Source of the DNA: Ignavibacteria bacterium
GTDB taxonomy: Bacteria; Bacteroidota; Ignavibacteria; SZUA-365
Reading direction: 5' to 3'
Length of the DNA stretch: 64,000 bases
Assembly (NCBI GenBank): GCA_016720835.1
Contig: JADKJW010000009.1
Span: 158,263-222,262 of the forward strand
How positions within the stretch are numbered: the stretch's first letter is position 1; every line of letters begins with the position of its first letter. Below, one piece after another: positions 16,989 through 25,140 of this stretch. Under the pieces are notes generated by a model that was not told where the DNA came from, made no database searches, and saw only the letters and a list, made by a program, of their open reading frames with translations. The translations under genes and the position numbers were made by a program.

Positions 16989-18761
16989 CTACTTCCTCGG
17001 CAACGTAATCAAAAAACTGCTCCCCTCGCCGAGCGTGCTCTCGACGGCGATGGTCCCGCCGTGGGCCTGCACGATGTGTTTGGCGATGGCGAGGCCGAGT
17101 CCGGTGCTTCCGGAGCGCCGGTCGCGCGCGCGGTCCACGCGGTAGAAGCGCTCGAACAGGCGCGGGAGGTGCTCGCCGGGAATCCCCGGCCCCCGGTCGC
17201 GCACGGCGATAGTGAGCGTCGCGTCGGCGACGGTCACCGCGACGTCGACCGTCCGGTTCTCGGCGCTGTATTTCACGGCATTGTCGATGAGATTGGACAC
17301 GGCCTCTTCGAGCAGGTGCGCATTCATCCGGACGGCGATCTGCGGATCGCACTCGAGCGTCACCGTGACGCCGCGCTCCTTCGCCATCGTGTCGCGGGAT
17401 TCCACCGCGCTCTCGAGCACGGGACGGAGCAGCGCGCTTTCGAACGCGACGTCGCCGCGCTCGCCCTCCTGCTCGATGCGCGAGAGGCTGAGCAGGTCCT
17501 CGATGATGTGATGCAGGCGCTCCGCCTCCTTCGCGATGATCGCGAGGAAGCGATCGCGATGCTCCGGTTCGTCGGCCGCGCCGTCGAGGAGGGTTTCGAC
17601 GAAGCCCTTGATGGAGGTCACGGGCGTTTTCAGTTCATGCGAGACGTTGGCCACAAAGTCGCGGCGGAGTGTTTCGAGTCTGCGCAGCCGGGTGACGTCG
17701 TGGAGCACGACCACCGCGCCGATGCCGCGTCCGCTCCCGTCGCGCAGTTGCGCGCCATGAAGCTGGAGCTGACGATCTTCGGCGCCCCGGACGATCATGA
17801 ACCCTTCGGCCGGTTCCGGGCTCGTGAGCGCGACGGTTGCGAAACGCTGAATGTCGGTGTTCCGCACGGCTTCCTGCAGATGCAACCCTTTCGCCCCATC
17901 GGCATCCACGCCGAACAGGGTCGCCGCGGCCGTGTTCATGTCAAGCGCCCGTTCCTCCCTGTCGATGGCGATGACGCCCTCGATCATGCTCGAGAGCACC
18001 GCGTCCTGCTCGTTGCGTTGCTGCATGATGGTGCGGAAGCGCTCGTCGAGCTGCTGCGCCATGGCGGTAAGCGCATCAGCCAAAGCGCCGAATTCGGCAC
18101 TCTCGTCCTTCGGGATGCGGAAGGCGAGATTGCCCGCCGCGTATTGCTCGGCCCCGGTGCGAATACTGTCGATCGGTCTCGTCAGCCGGCGGGCCAGTAC
18201 GAAGATCATCGCGGCCACGAGGAGCGTGATGAGCAATCCGCCGATGATGAGCCGCGTGCGAAGGTCCGCAATCGATTCCTCGACGGAGCTCAAGGGAAGG
18301 GCGGTGCGGATGACGAGCCGCACCGTGCCATCAACGGCGACCGGCGCAGCGGCGTACATGGTGTTGATTCCTGTCGTGCGGCTGTACCGTATCGAGTTGC
18401 CGTCGCGCCCCTCCAGCGCCTCGGCAATCTCCGGACGCTCGCGGTGGTTCTCCATCGCCTTCGGATCCTCCATCGAATCACCGAGCACCGTGCCGTCGGC
18501 CGCGATGATCGTGATGCGGGTCGATGCCAGCCTGCCGAGACGGTTGCAGATCTCCGGCACCTCGGCGAGGCGCCCGCTGACCAGCAACTCGGCAATTTCC
18601 ACCTGTACGAGGTGGGCGCGCGCAAGAAGATCGACGCGCACATGCTCGAAGTACCGCTCCTTCATCGTGCTGGTGCTGTACCAGGTGAAGATGAACAGCG
18701 CGGCCACGGTGAGGGTGAAGAAGGGGAGGGCAAACCTCCATATCAGACGTTTTTTCCGCAT
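16989..18761 (-). CDS. phoR: PhoR-type sensor histidine kinase
   Basis: A 590-residue membrane histidine kinase. Membrane segments at about 8-28 and 171-190 enclose a periplasmic sensor region. HAMP (about 190-245), PAS (about 255-360), HisKA with phospho-acceptor H375 (NVSHELKTP) and a HATPase domain follow (NLIDNAVKYS, DRGPGIPGEHLPRLFERFYR, STGLGLAIAKHIV). The architecture and the neighbouring phoU and PhoB-like regulator support phosphate sensing. It begins three bases after the regulator stop, with AAGGAA inside the upstream gene, so the two are cotranscribed. Confidence 0.92.
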   Translation of the reverse strand: MRKKRLIWRFALPFFTLTVAALFIFTWYSTSTMKERYFEHVRVDLLARAHLVQVEIAELLVSGRLAEVPEICNRLGRLASTRITIIAADGTVLGDSMEDPKAMENHRERPEIAEALEGRDGNSIRYSRTTGINTMYAAAPVAVDGTVRLVIRTALPLSSVEESIADLRTRLIIGGLLITLLVAAMIFVLARRLTRPIDSIRTGAEQYAAGNLAFRIPKDESAEFGALADALTAMAQQLDERFRTIMQQRNEQDAVLSSMIEGVIAIDREERALDMNTAAATLFGVDADGAKGLHLQEAVRNTDIQRFATVALTSPEPAEGFMIVRGAEDRQLQLHGAQLRDGSGRGIGAVVVLHDVTRLRRLETLRRDFVANVSHELKTPVTSIKGFVETLLDGAADEPEHRDRFLAIIAKEAERLHHIIEDLLSLSRIEQEGERGDVAFESALLRPVLESAVESRDTMAKERGVTVTLECDPQIAVRMNAHLLEEAVSNLIDNAVKYSAENRTVDVAVTVADATLTIAVRDRGPGIPGEHLPRLFERFYRVDRARDRRSGSTGLGLAIAKHIVQAHGGTIAVESTLGEGSSFLITLPRK

Positions 18762-18764
18762 GCG

Positions 18765-19484
18765 CTATTCCTTGAAGCGGTACCCGACACCGCGGACGGT
18801 TTCAATGTATTTGCCCGCATCGCCGAGCTTGCGGCGAAGTCCCACAATCTGTACATCCACCGAACGGTCCGTGACGGGATACCCGTCACCGCGCACCGCC
18901 TCGACGATCTGCGAGCGGGAAAAGACCCATCCGGGCTTCTTCGAAAGGAATTGCAGAACCCGGAACTCGGTGACGGTGAGCGGGATGATGACGCCCGCGA
19001 CCCGCACCTCGTGCCGCGCGCTGTTGATGGAAATCTCGTGCAGGGCGAGAGGCTGCTGCGCATCGTCGGGCGACGCGGTTGTGCGGCGGATGACGGATTT
19101 GATGCGCGCAAGCAGCACGCGAGGACTGAACGGTTTCGTCACATAGTCGTCGGCCCCCAGCTCGAGTCCGCTGACGATGTCCGATTCCTCGGTCTTTGCC
19201 GTGAGCATGACCACGGGAATGTGCGCGGTCTCCGTGGCGCCCTTGATCGCGCGGCATACCTCGAGTCCGTCCACTCCGGGGAGCATGATGTCGAGCACGA
19301 CGAGATCGGGATGAAGGTGCCGGGCTTTCACGAGCGCGTCTTCGCCCGTTCGCGCCCGTTCCACCTTGTAGCCGTCCTTCAAAAGATTGAAGGTGATCAG
19401 TTCGAGAATGTCTTCTTCGTCTTCAACGACGAGGATGGTGCCTTTCGCCACGGGATACTCGGGTAATGGTGCAGAAACAATCAC
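18765..19484 (-). CDS. phoB: PhoB/OmpR-type response regulator
   Basis: A 239-residue regulator. The receiver domain has an acidic pocket at E21-D22-E23 and phospho-acceptor D65 (LVVLDIMLP), with KPF near residue 125. The C-terminal winged helix ends with GDGYPVTDRSVDVQIVGLRR and VRGVGYRFKE, typical of PhoB. The assigned start is GTG at 19484; another in-frame GTG at 19451 gives a protein beginning closer to the receiver. It heads the regulator-kinase-phoU unit. Confidence 0.92.
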   Translation of the reverse strand: MIVSAPLPEYPVAKGTILVVEDEEDILELITFNLLKDGYKVERARTGEDALVKARHLHPDLVVLDIMLPGVDGLEVCRAIKGATETAHIPVVMLTAKTEESDIVSGLELGADDYVTKPFSPRVLLARIKSVIRRTTASPDDAQQPLALHEISINSARHEVRVAGVIIPLTVTEFRVLQFLSKKPGWVFSRSQIVEAVRGDGYPVTDRSVDVQIVGLRRKLGDAGKYIETVRGVGYRFKE

Positions 19485-19659
19485 GACAATTTCGCGATCC
19501 TGCGTGAGAATTCCGTTATCGAATCATGTGATTTCCGTGTGGCGAGACACGGATCTGCCGTGGATCATCCTTCGGGACCGATGCGCGTTCGCCGCGCGGC
19601 CGCTCCCCGCGGCGCAGATACAAGGTCCCGCGACACGGCGCAAGGCCCTCCGGCAACGG

Positions 19660-20082
19660 TCAGGAGGACGAGAGGCGCTTGACAAGCAGGAGAATGTTGC
19701 GTCCGTCGCTGTGCTGGTATTCGACGCTGTCCATCACGGTGCGCACGAAGTGAATGCCCAGGCCGCCGATGCGGCGTTCCTCGATCGGCGCATCGATGTC
19801 GGGCTCTTCGGCCGTGAGCGGATTGAAGGGTGCCGCCTGATCCTCGATCCGGATGTGCAGGTCTTCACCGACGATTCGCATTGAGATCCAGACGGCATGC
19901 TGGACGTCGGTCGGATAGCCGTAGGAAATGATGTTGGTGAGGAGTTCATCGAAAGAGAGGGTCAACGCGAAAGCCACATCCGCGGAGAGGGCGTTGTCGG
20001 CCTGGAACGCTTCGACCCATGCGTGCACGCGGTCGAGTTCTTCGAGGTCGTTGCCGATCGTCAATTTGGTCTCAAGTGCCAT
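19660..20082 (-). CDS. RsbW-like anti-sigma factor kinase (HATPase_c_2)
   Basis: A 140-residue GHKL-type serine kinase of the RsbW/SpoIIAB class. The N box is FDELLTNIISYGYP (E46 and N50), the G1 box DQAAPFNP (D81) and the G2 box RIGGLGIHFVRTVMD (G106-G109). Such kinases phosphorylate a STAS antagonist and sequester a partner such as a sigma factor. Two STAS proteins and a PP2C phosphatase lie upstream on the same strand, giving a full partner-switching set. No sigma factor gene is in the window. It is the last gene of the 26.3-19.7 kb run, 46 bases after the ABC ATPase. Confidence 0.88.
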   Translation of the reverse strand: MALETKLTIGNDLEELDRVHAWVEAFQADNALSADVAFALTLSFDELLTNIISYGYPTDVQHAVWISMRIVGEDLHIRIEDQAAPFNPLTAEEPDIDAPIEERRIGGLGIHFVRTVMDSVEYQHSDGRNILLLVKRLSSS

Positions 20083-20128
20083 GGGGTTCGATGTTCCGTG
20101 TATGGGCGGTTGCGGAATGCGTCAGGAC

Positions 20129-20941
20129 TCAAACATAGGTGCGTTCCAGAAGCGCGGCGGCGGATTCGTCGAGCTGCTCGATCTGCCGGAGTTCCTCGAA
20201 CCAGCCGGCGAGTTCGCGGGGACGGAGGCGGCTCTTCTCCCCTCCCCGGATGTCGTTGACAATGCGGCCGCGATGCATCATGATGAGCCGGTCGCCGAGA
20301 TTCGTCGCCTCCGGCAGCGAATGCGTCACCATCAGCGTCGTGATGCGGTCCGTCGCGATCAGTTCCCTGCTCAGGCGCAGCACCAGCTCCGCGCTCTTGG
20401 GATCGAGCGCCGACGTGTGTTCGTCAAGCAGCAGCAGATCCGGCTTGCGCCATGTGGCCATGAGCAGGGTCAGCGCCTGACGCTGGCCGCCAGAGAGCAG
20501 GCCGATGGGAGAGTCGATGCGGCCCTCGAGGCCGAGCCCCAGCAGGCGGATGCGGCGCGTGATCTCCTCGCGCAGCGGCTCGGTGACTGCCGGGGAGAGT
20601 CCGCGGGACAGTCCGCGCTTCGAGGCGAGCGCGAAATTTTCGGCGATGGTCATGCTCGCGACGGTGCCGGTGAAGGGATCCTGAAACACGCGCCCGATCA
20701 GGGATGCACGGCGATGTTCCGACCAGTCCGTGATCTCGGTCCCGTTGAGGACAATGCGACCGGCATCCGGCGCGAAACGTCCCGCGATGGCATTCAGGAG
20801 CGTCGATTTCCCGGACCCGTTCTGCCCGAGAAGCACGATGAACTCGCCGTCCTCCACGGTGAGATCGAGCGCCTGGAGAGCGCGGACCTCGGCATTCGTG
20901 CCGCGGTTGAAGGACAACGCGATACCGCCGAGAACGAGCAT
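20129..20941 (-). CDS. ABC transporter ATPase, TrpXYZ type
   Basis: A 270-residue ABC ATPase: Walker A GQNGSGKST (residues 39-47), Q loop around RVFQDPFTGTVASMT, signature LLSGGQRQALTLL, Walker B LLLLDEHTSALDP and switch MVTHSLPEA. Its closest pattern is the ATPase of the uncharacterised COG2984/COG4120/COG1101 systems, whose best-known example (TrpXYZ) imports tryptophan. The ATG overlaps the permease stop as TGATG at 20939-20943, so the two are coupled. Substrate is unknown. Confidence 0.9.
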   Translation of the reverse strand: MLVLGGIALSFNRGTNAEVRALQALDLTVEDGEFIVLLGQNGSGKSTLLNAIAGRFAPDAGRIVLNGTEITDWSEHRRASLIGRVFQDPFTGTVASMTIAENFALASKRGLSRGLSPAVTEPLREEITRRIRLLGLGLEGRIDSPIGLLSGGQRQALTLLMATWRKPDLLLLDEHTSALDPKSAELVLRLSRELIATDRITTLMVTHSLPEATNLGDRLIMMHRGRIVNDIRGGEKSRLRPRELAGWFEELRQIEQLDESAAALLERTYV

Positions 20942-21873
20942 CACCGCACCGCCTGCGCCGCGCGACGCTTCTGCAGGGTTCGCGGGAGGACGAGCGCAAG
21001 CACGAGGAACGCGGCTTGCAGCAACTTGTCGACTTCCGAAGGCACGCCCGTCATCAGGATCAGGGAAATGAGCAGCCGGATCAGCACCGCGCCGAGCACC
21101 ACGCCCAGGATCTGCGTGCGGAAACGCGCCCTGCTGAACAGCGCCTGACCGAGAATCACGCTCGTGAGACCGGTGACGATCATCCCGGAGCCGGAACGCA
21201 TGTCGACGCTGCTCAGGACCTGCGCCCACAGACCGCCCGACAACGCCGCCAGCGTGTTCGCGAGCGCGAGACCCAGCACGACCACGACGTTCACGTTGAT
21301 GCCCATCGCGCGGACCATCTTGTCGTTCTCGCCCGTCGCGCGAATCGCCAGGCCGACATGCGTCGCGAAAAACCGCCGGAGAAACAGCACCGCAAGACCG
21401 ACGATCACGAGCAACGAGAAAAAGATCACGATATCCTTTGGGAAGAGATGCATCGCGTCGAGGTCGGCCTGCAGCCCCGGGGAGAACAGCGATAGTGCGG
21501 CCGTCTCCGCCATCCCCGACAACGACGTGGCGTCCATGATGATGATGGTGCCGCCCGGTCCGAGGATGTAGAGGTTCACGGTAAAGAGCGCCGTCATCAC
21601 GATGATGCCGCTCAGCAGGCGGCTGATCGAAAAGGCGGCGTGCAAGGCGCCCGTGATCGCGCCCGCGCAGGTCCCGCCCAGCGTGCCGAGCAGGGTTGCA
21701 AGGACGGGATGCATGCCGCCCGTGATGAGCACGAGGGTCAGGGATGCGCCGGTGATGAAGGAACCCTCGACGGTGAGATCGGGAAAATCGAAAATGCGAT
21801 AACTGATGAATACCCCGAGCGCCAGCAGGGAGAACAGCAGCCCGGTGGTCACCGCCATCAAGATCATGATCAT
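20941..21873 (-). CDS. ABC transporter permease, TrpXYZ type
   Basis: A 310-residue hydrophobic protein of the COG4120 permease class, with about eight to nine membrane segments. It begins MIMILMAVTTGLLFSLLALG, followed by YRIFDFPDLTVEGSFITGAS, a stretch conserved in this class. FFATHVGLAIRATGENDKMV is the cytoplasmic coupling loop. It overlaps the upstream STAS gene by four bases (ATGA at 21870-21873) and the downstream ATPase by one, so three products are translationally linked. A regulatory STAS gene embedded in the transporter operon is unusual. Confidence 0.9.
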   Translation of the reverse strand: MIMILMAVTTGLLFSLLALGVFISYRIFDFPDLTVEGSFITGASLTLVLITGGMHPVLATLLGTLGGTCAGAITGALHAAFSISRLLSGIIVMTALFTVNLYILGPGGTIIIMDATSLSGMAETAALSLFSPGLQADLDAMHLFPKDIVIFFSLLVIVGLAVLFLRRFFATHVGLAIRATGENDKMVRAMGINVNVVVVLGLALANTLAALSGGLWAQVLSSVDMRSGSGMIVTGLTSVILGQALFSRARFRTQILGVVLGAVLIRLLISLILMTGVPSEVDKLLQAAFLVLALVLPRTLQKRRAAQAVR

Positions 21874-23120
21874 GATCCGAAACTCCGGATCGGTCCCGCC
21901 CAGCAGACGCCGCGGACGAATTCGCTTTCGCCGCGTCCGATCACGGGACGATCGTCGTTGACGAGATGCAGCAGCCCGCGGAGCGTGTCGCCGTCGAGCG
22001 CGTCGAAGATGCCCGCGAAGGTCTCCGGGAACTCGAGTTTCCCCTTCGGGATGTGGCGGTACGACATCGCGAGCGCGTGCATGTGCCCGTGGATGTCATG
22101 GCCTTCCGCGATGGGACGGAGGAGTCCGTCCAGTGCGGCGTTGCCGCGTGTGGCGAGCACACCCGCGACCCAGGCGAGGTGATTGGGGAAGACGGGCTCC
22201 ACCGAGAAGGACAGGCGGTCACGCAACGCCGGGTGCTCGAAAAAGGGGCCGCTCTGGCCGGCCGCCACCGGGGAGCGCCGCAGCCACGCGCCGACGAGAC
22301 CTCGTGTTTCCGCGAGCATCACGAACCCGCAGGCGGCGCCGTCGTTCTGCTCGAAGAGCAATTCCAGAAGCGCGGAGATCGGGACCGCGGACCGCTGCTC
22401 CGACGCCTCGAAGCGGAGGAAGTGGGAGAACGCTCCCCTGCACGCGAGCCCGTTCAGCACGTGCACCTCGGGCAGGAAATTCTTGCGCATGATGTCGTAG
22501 TCCGGGACGTTGGTCCCGTTCGACGGCAGGTAGAACGTGGCTCCGCCGAAGGACAGGAACTCCCCGAAGCGGTCGCGGCAATCATCGTAGCCGCTCCCCA
22601 GCGCTCCCACGCCGACGCCGAACGCGTCGGCGGGAAAGGTCAGATGGAAGCAATCGTCCCCCGGCGCGGGCTCCGCGAGATCGGCGATCGCTTCACCCAG
22701 AACGCGGCAGGACAGCGATGCGGACGGCTGCAGATCGTAGACGTCGCAGCGCGCCCCGTTGCGCTCCACCGCGCGCCGGCTTTCGCGGACCTCGGTCGAG
22801 GCGGGCGGCAGGTCCGCGTCCTCGCGCAGCAGCACCTGCGTGAGCCCGGAGAGATCGAACACGTTGCGGACCAGCGGGATCGGGCGCACCACGCTCAGCG
22901 TGCCCTTCACCGACTGCAACAGTTTGTAGTATTTGAGAAGCACGCCGATCCCGGCGGACGAGAGGAATTCGATCCCCTGAAAATCGAGCACGATGCGGTC
23001 GCTGCCCGAGCGAATCGCGCCCTCGAGCTCCTTCCCGAGATGCGTCGCCCAATACGCGTCGAGGCGGCCCTTCAGCTTCAGGCTGAGGCCGCGCTCGAGC
23101 GGAACGTGCAGAATTTCCAT
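21870..23120 (-). CDS. STAS domain fused to a large unknown domain
   Basis: A 416-residue protein. Residues about 1-105 are a STAS domain of the SpoIIAA/RsbV type: KLKGRLDAYW, IVLDFQGIEFLSSAGIGVLL and VFDLSGLTQVLL. The serine equivalent to the phosphorylated SpoIIAA residue is present (FLSSAG), but the preceding aspartate is serine. The remaining 300 residues match nothing I recognise; they are soluble and include DDCFHLTFPADAFGVGVGAL, FLSFGGATFYLPS and HGHMHALAMSYRHIPKGK. The latter region might be a sensor or a binding domain for the transporter. It sits between the substrate-binding protein and the permease, overlapping the latter by ATGA. Confidence 0.8.
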   Translation of the reverse strand: MEILHVPLERGLSLKLKGRLDAYWATHLGKELEGAIRSGSDRIVLDFQGIEFLSSAGIGVLLKYYKLLQSVKGTLSVVRPIPLVRNVFDLSGLTQVLLREDADLPPASTEVRESRRAVERNGARCDVYDLQPSASLSCRVLGEAIADLAEPAPGDDCFHLTFPADAFGVGVGALGSGYDDCRDRFGEFLSFGGATFYLPSNGTNVPDYDIMRKNFLPEVHVLNGLACRGAFSHFLRFEASEQRSAVPISALLELLFEQNDGAACGFVMLAETRGLVGAWLRRSPVAAGQSGPFFEHPALRDRLSFSVEPVFPNHLAWVAGVLATRGNAALDGLLRPIAEGHDIHGHMHALAMSYRHIPKGKLEFPETFAGIFDALDGDTLRGLLHLVNDDRPVIGRGESEFVRGVCWAGPIRSFGS

Positions 23121-23174
23121 GCCTGTCGGATGCGCGCGTTGGGTGACGGTGTTCCCCTGCCGAGGCGGACCGCG

Positions 23175-24200
23175 TCAGTGCGCGGTGGTGATGACGGAAT
23201 CCGCCGCCGCGCGGACGGACTCCGGTATCGACAGCCCCGCGGCTTTCGCAAAGGTCGTGTTGACGATCAGATTGAATTTGTTGATGCGCTTGAACGGAAT
23301 GAGCTCGGGGCTCGTTCCGTGCATGATGCGGGAGATGATCGTGGCGGCTTCACGCGCGGATTCGAAGTAGTTCGGGGCGAAGACGAGGCTCGAACCCGTG
23401 TGCGCCTGCTCGTTTACGAAGGAAAACACCGGCAGTTTGAATTTTTGCGCCACCTGGGCGATGAACGGAAACGTGGCGCTCGTCAGGTTGTCCTCGATCT
23501 GGCAGATCGCGTCGAGGTTCCGCGTGCAGAGGGCGGTCATGGCCTGCGGCACGTCGGTCTTGGCGCTGACGTCCATCGTCTCCACGGTGATGCCGTGCTT
23601 GTGACCCGCCGTGATGAGCTGCGACTTGTAGTAGGTGGCGTTCAGCTCCAGCGAGGAGAACAGGGTGCCGACCTTCTTCACGTTCGGCATGCACTCCTTG
23701 ATATACCCGAGCATGCGGTCGAAGGTCGTCATCGTGTACACGCCGGTCACGTTGGGAAGATGCACGGAGTCGCTCTGTCCGACCGTGGTGATGACGAACG
23801 GATTGGCGACGACCATGAAGACGATCGGAATCTTCTGCACGCGCTTGACCGCGGTATGCAGTGTCGTGGTCTGCATGGAGATGAGCAGATCCGTGTTCCC
23901 GGACGCGGCCTTGTCGAACAGCGTCAACAGGGTGGGGATGTCGCCATGCGCGTTCATGCTGGTCATCTCATAGTCGCGCCCCTCCACCAGTCCGGCATCG
24001 CGGAGCCCGACGCGCAGGCCGCGTTCGGTGTCTTCCGTCTGCTGCAGTTCCTCAAACTTGACGATGGCGAAATTCCATTTTTTCTTCAGCCCGTTCCCGG
24101 GCTTTTCGTGCGAATCTCCACCCTTGTTGCAGGACGAGAAACTGATGAGGGATGCAACGCAGATGGCGATGGCGGGAAGCAGACGAGCAATCCGGTACAC
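23175..24200 (-). CDS. ABC substrate-binding lipoprotein, TrpX type
   Basis: A 341-residue lipoprotein with a signal peptide and lipobox FSSC (C24). The body matches the periplasmic-binding-like COG2984 pattern: WNFAIVKFEELQQTEDTERG, DLLISMQTTTLHTAVKR, IPIVFMVVANPF, VGTLFSSLELNATYYKSQL and VFSFVNEQAHTGSSLVF. Members bind tryptophan or other small ligands and feed a permease, here encoded 1.3 kb downstream. Its position among partner-switching genes raises the possibility that it also acts as a ligand sensor. Confidence 0.9.
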   Translation of the reverse strand: MYRIARLLPAIAICVASLISFSSCNKGGDSHEKPGNGLKKKWNFAIVKFEELQQTEDTERGLRVGLRDAGLVEGRDYEMTSMNAHGDIPTLLTLFDKAASGNTDLLISMQTTTLHTAVKRVQKIPIVFMVVANPFVITTVGQSDSVHLPNVTGVYTMTTFDRMLGYIKECMPNVKKVGTLFSSLELNATYYKSQLITAGHKHGITVETMDVSAKTDVPQAMTALCTRNLDAICQIEDNLTSATFPFIAQVAQKFKLPVFSFVNEQAHTGSSLVFAPNYFESAREAATIISRIMHGTSPELIPFKRINKFNLIVNTTFAKAAGLSIPESVRAAADSVITTAH

Positions 24201-24272
24201 GGGTTTCTCCTTGAAAAGTGGTGCGAGCGGAATATCACAAGTTGCGTCGAATGAAGCACGGACGCGATCGGC

Positions 24273-24647
24273 TCATTCGACCCGGGCGAGCAGCAGAATG
24301 CGCCGTTTCAGATCGTCGAAATCGATGGGTTTGTTGAAGTAGCCGTCCGCGCCGAGTTCGATCGCCCGCGAATGGAAATCGCCCTCGTAGGCCGTCACCA
24401 TGTAGACGGGGAGTTGCGGCAGCCGCTCCTTGAGTTTGCGCAGGAGCTCGAGCCCGTTCATTCCCGGCATGTTGATGTCCGACAGGACGAGCACGATATC
24501 CGCGCTTGTCCGCTCGAGGTACTCGATGGCTTCCTCTCCCGAGAAGGCGAACGCCAGGTCGATGATGCCCGCGCGCAGTTCCTTCCGGAAGCGTTGACGG
24601 AACAACAGCTCCACGTCGCGTTCGTCGTCGACGACAAGCACGGTCAT
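24273..24647 (-). CDS. Stand-alone response regulator receiver
   Basis: A 124-residue CheY-like receiver with D7-D8 and phospho-acceptor D57 (VLVLSDINMPGMNG), T84 (VTAYEG) and KPIDF. No output domain is present. It closely resembles the receiver fused to the PP2C phosphatase upstream (same VVDDE start, RQRFRK stretch and SDINMP), so it probably arose by duplication of that domain. It may compete for, or relay, the same phosphoryl signal. Confidence 0.92.
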   Translation of the reverse strand: MTVLVVDDERDVELLFRQRFRKELRAGIIDLAFAFSGEEAIEYLERTSADIVLVLSDINMPGMNGLELLRKLKERLPQLPVYMVTAYEGDFHSRAIELGADGYFNKPIDFDDLKRRILLLARVE

Positions 24648-24719
24648 CGTGCCCTCCCCTGCGCGCGGACCGGTCGCGGCGCGGTGGTGTCGAACATCCC
24701 GGGGGCGTTCATGGCGCCG

Positions 24720-25058
24720 CTATCCAAGCGCTGCCACGGCGGCGGCTTCGGATTCCTCGATCCGGAACAACCGCGCGAGTCCGGCGATGGTGAACACCTG
24801 CATGATATGCCCGCTGACGCCGAACACCGCGAGCGCTCCGGATGCGGCGTTCAGCTTCTTCAGAAGAATCAGCAGCACGCGGATTCCGGAACTGTCGATG
24901 AATTCGCAGTGATGAAAATCAAGAGCGAAGCGTGTTTCTCCCTCGGCGACAAGCGTCAGGAGACGCTCCTCGAACGATCGCGCGCTGGAGGATATCACGC
25001 GGCCTGTAAGCCGGAGGATGGCGATGCCGTTGTTCCTCTCGGTGGTTATGTCTAGCAT
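24720..25058 (-). CDS. STAS anti-anti-sigma factor, RsbV-like
   Basis: A 112-residue STAS protein starting MLDITTERNNGIAILRLTGR. FIDSSGIRVLLILLKKL carries the phosphorylatable serine after aspartate, as in RsbV and SpoIIAA. VFTIAGLARLFRI completes the fold. The frame stays open upstream of the ATG, but that part is antisense-like composition overlapping the phosphatase gene. It lies between the REC-PP2C phosphatase and the lone receiver and would be the expected substrate of both the phosphatase and the RsbW-like kinase. Confidence 0.9.
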   Translation of the reverse strand: MLDITTERNNGIAILRLTGRVISSSARSFEERLLTLVAEGETRFALDFHHCEFIDSSGIRVLLILLKKLNAASGALAVFGVSGHIMQVFTIAGLARLFRIEESEAAAVAALG

Positions 25059-25140
25059 GCTGTCTCGTGTTCGTGGGATTGCAACGGGTGGAAATGCGGC
25101 GACGCCTCGTTGGACGGATCTGCGGTCGGCCCCGATCCGG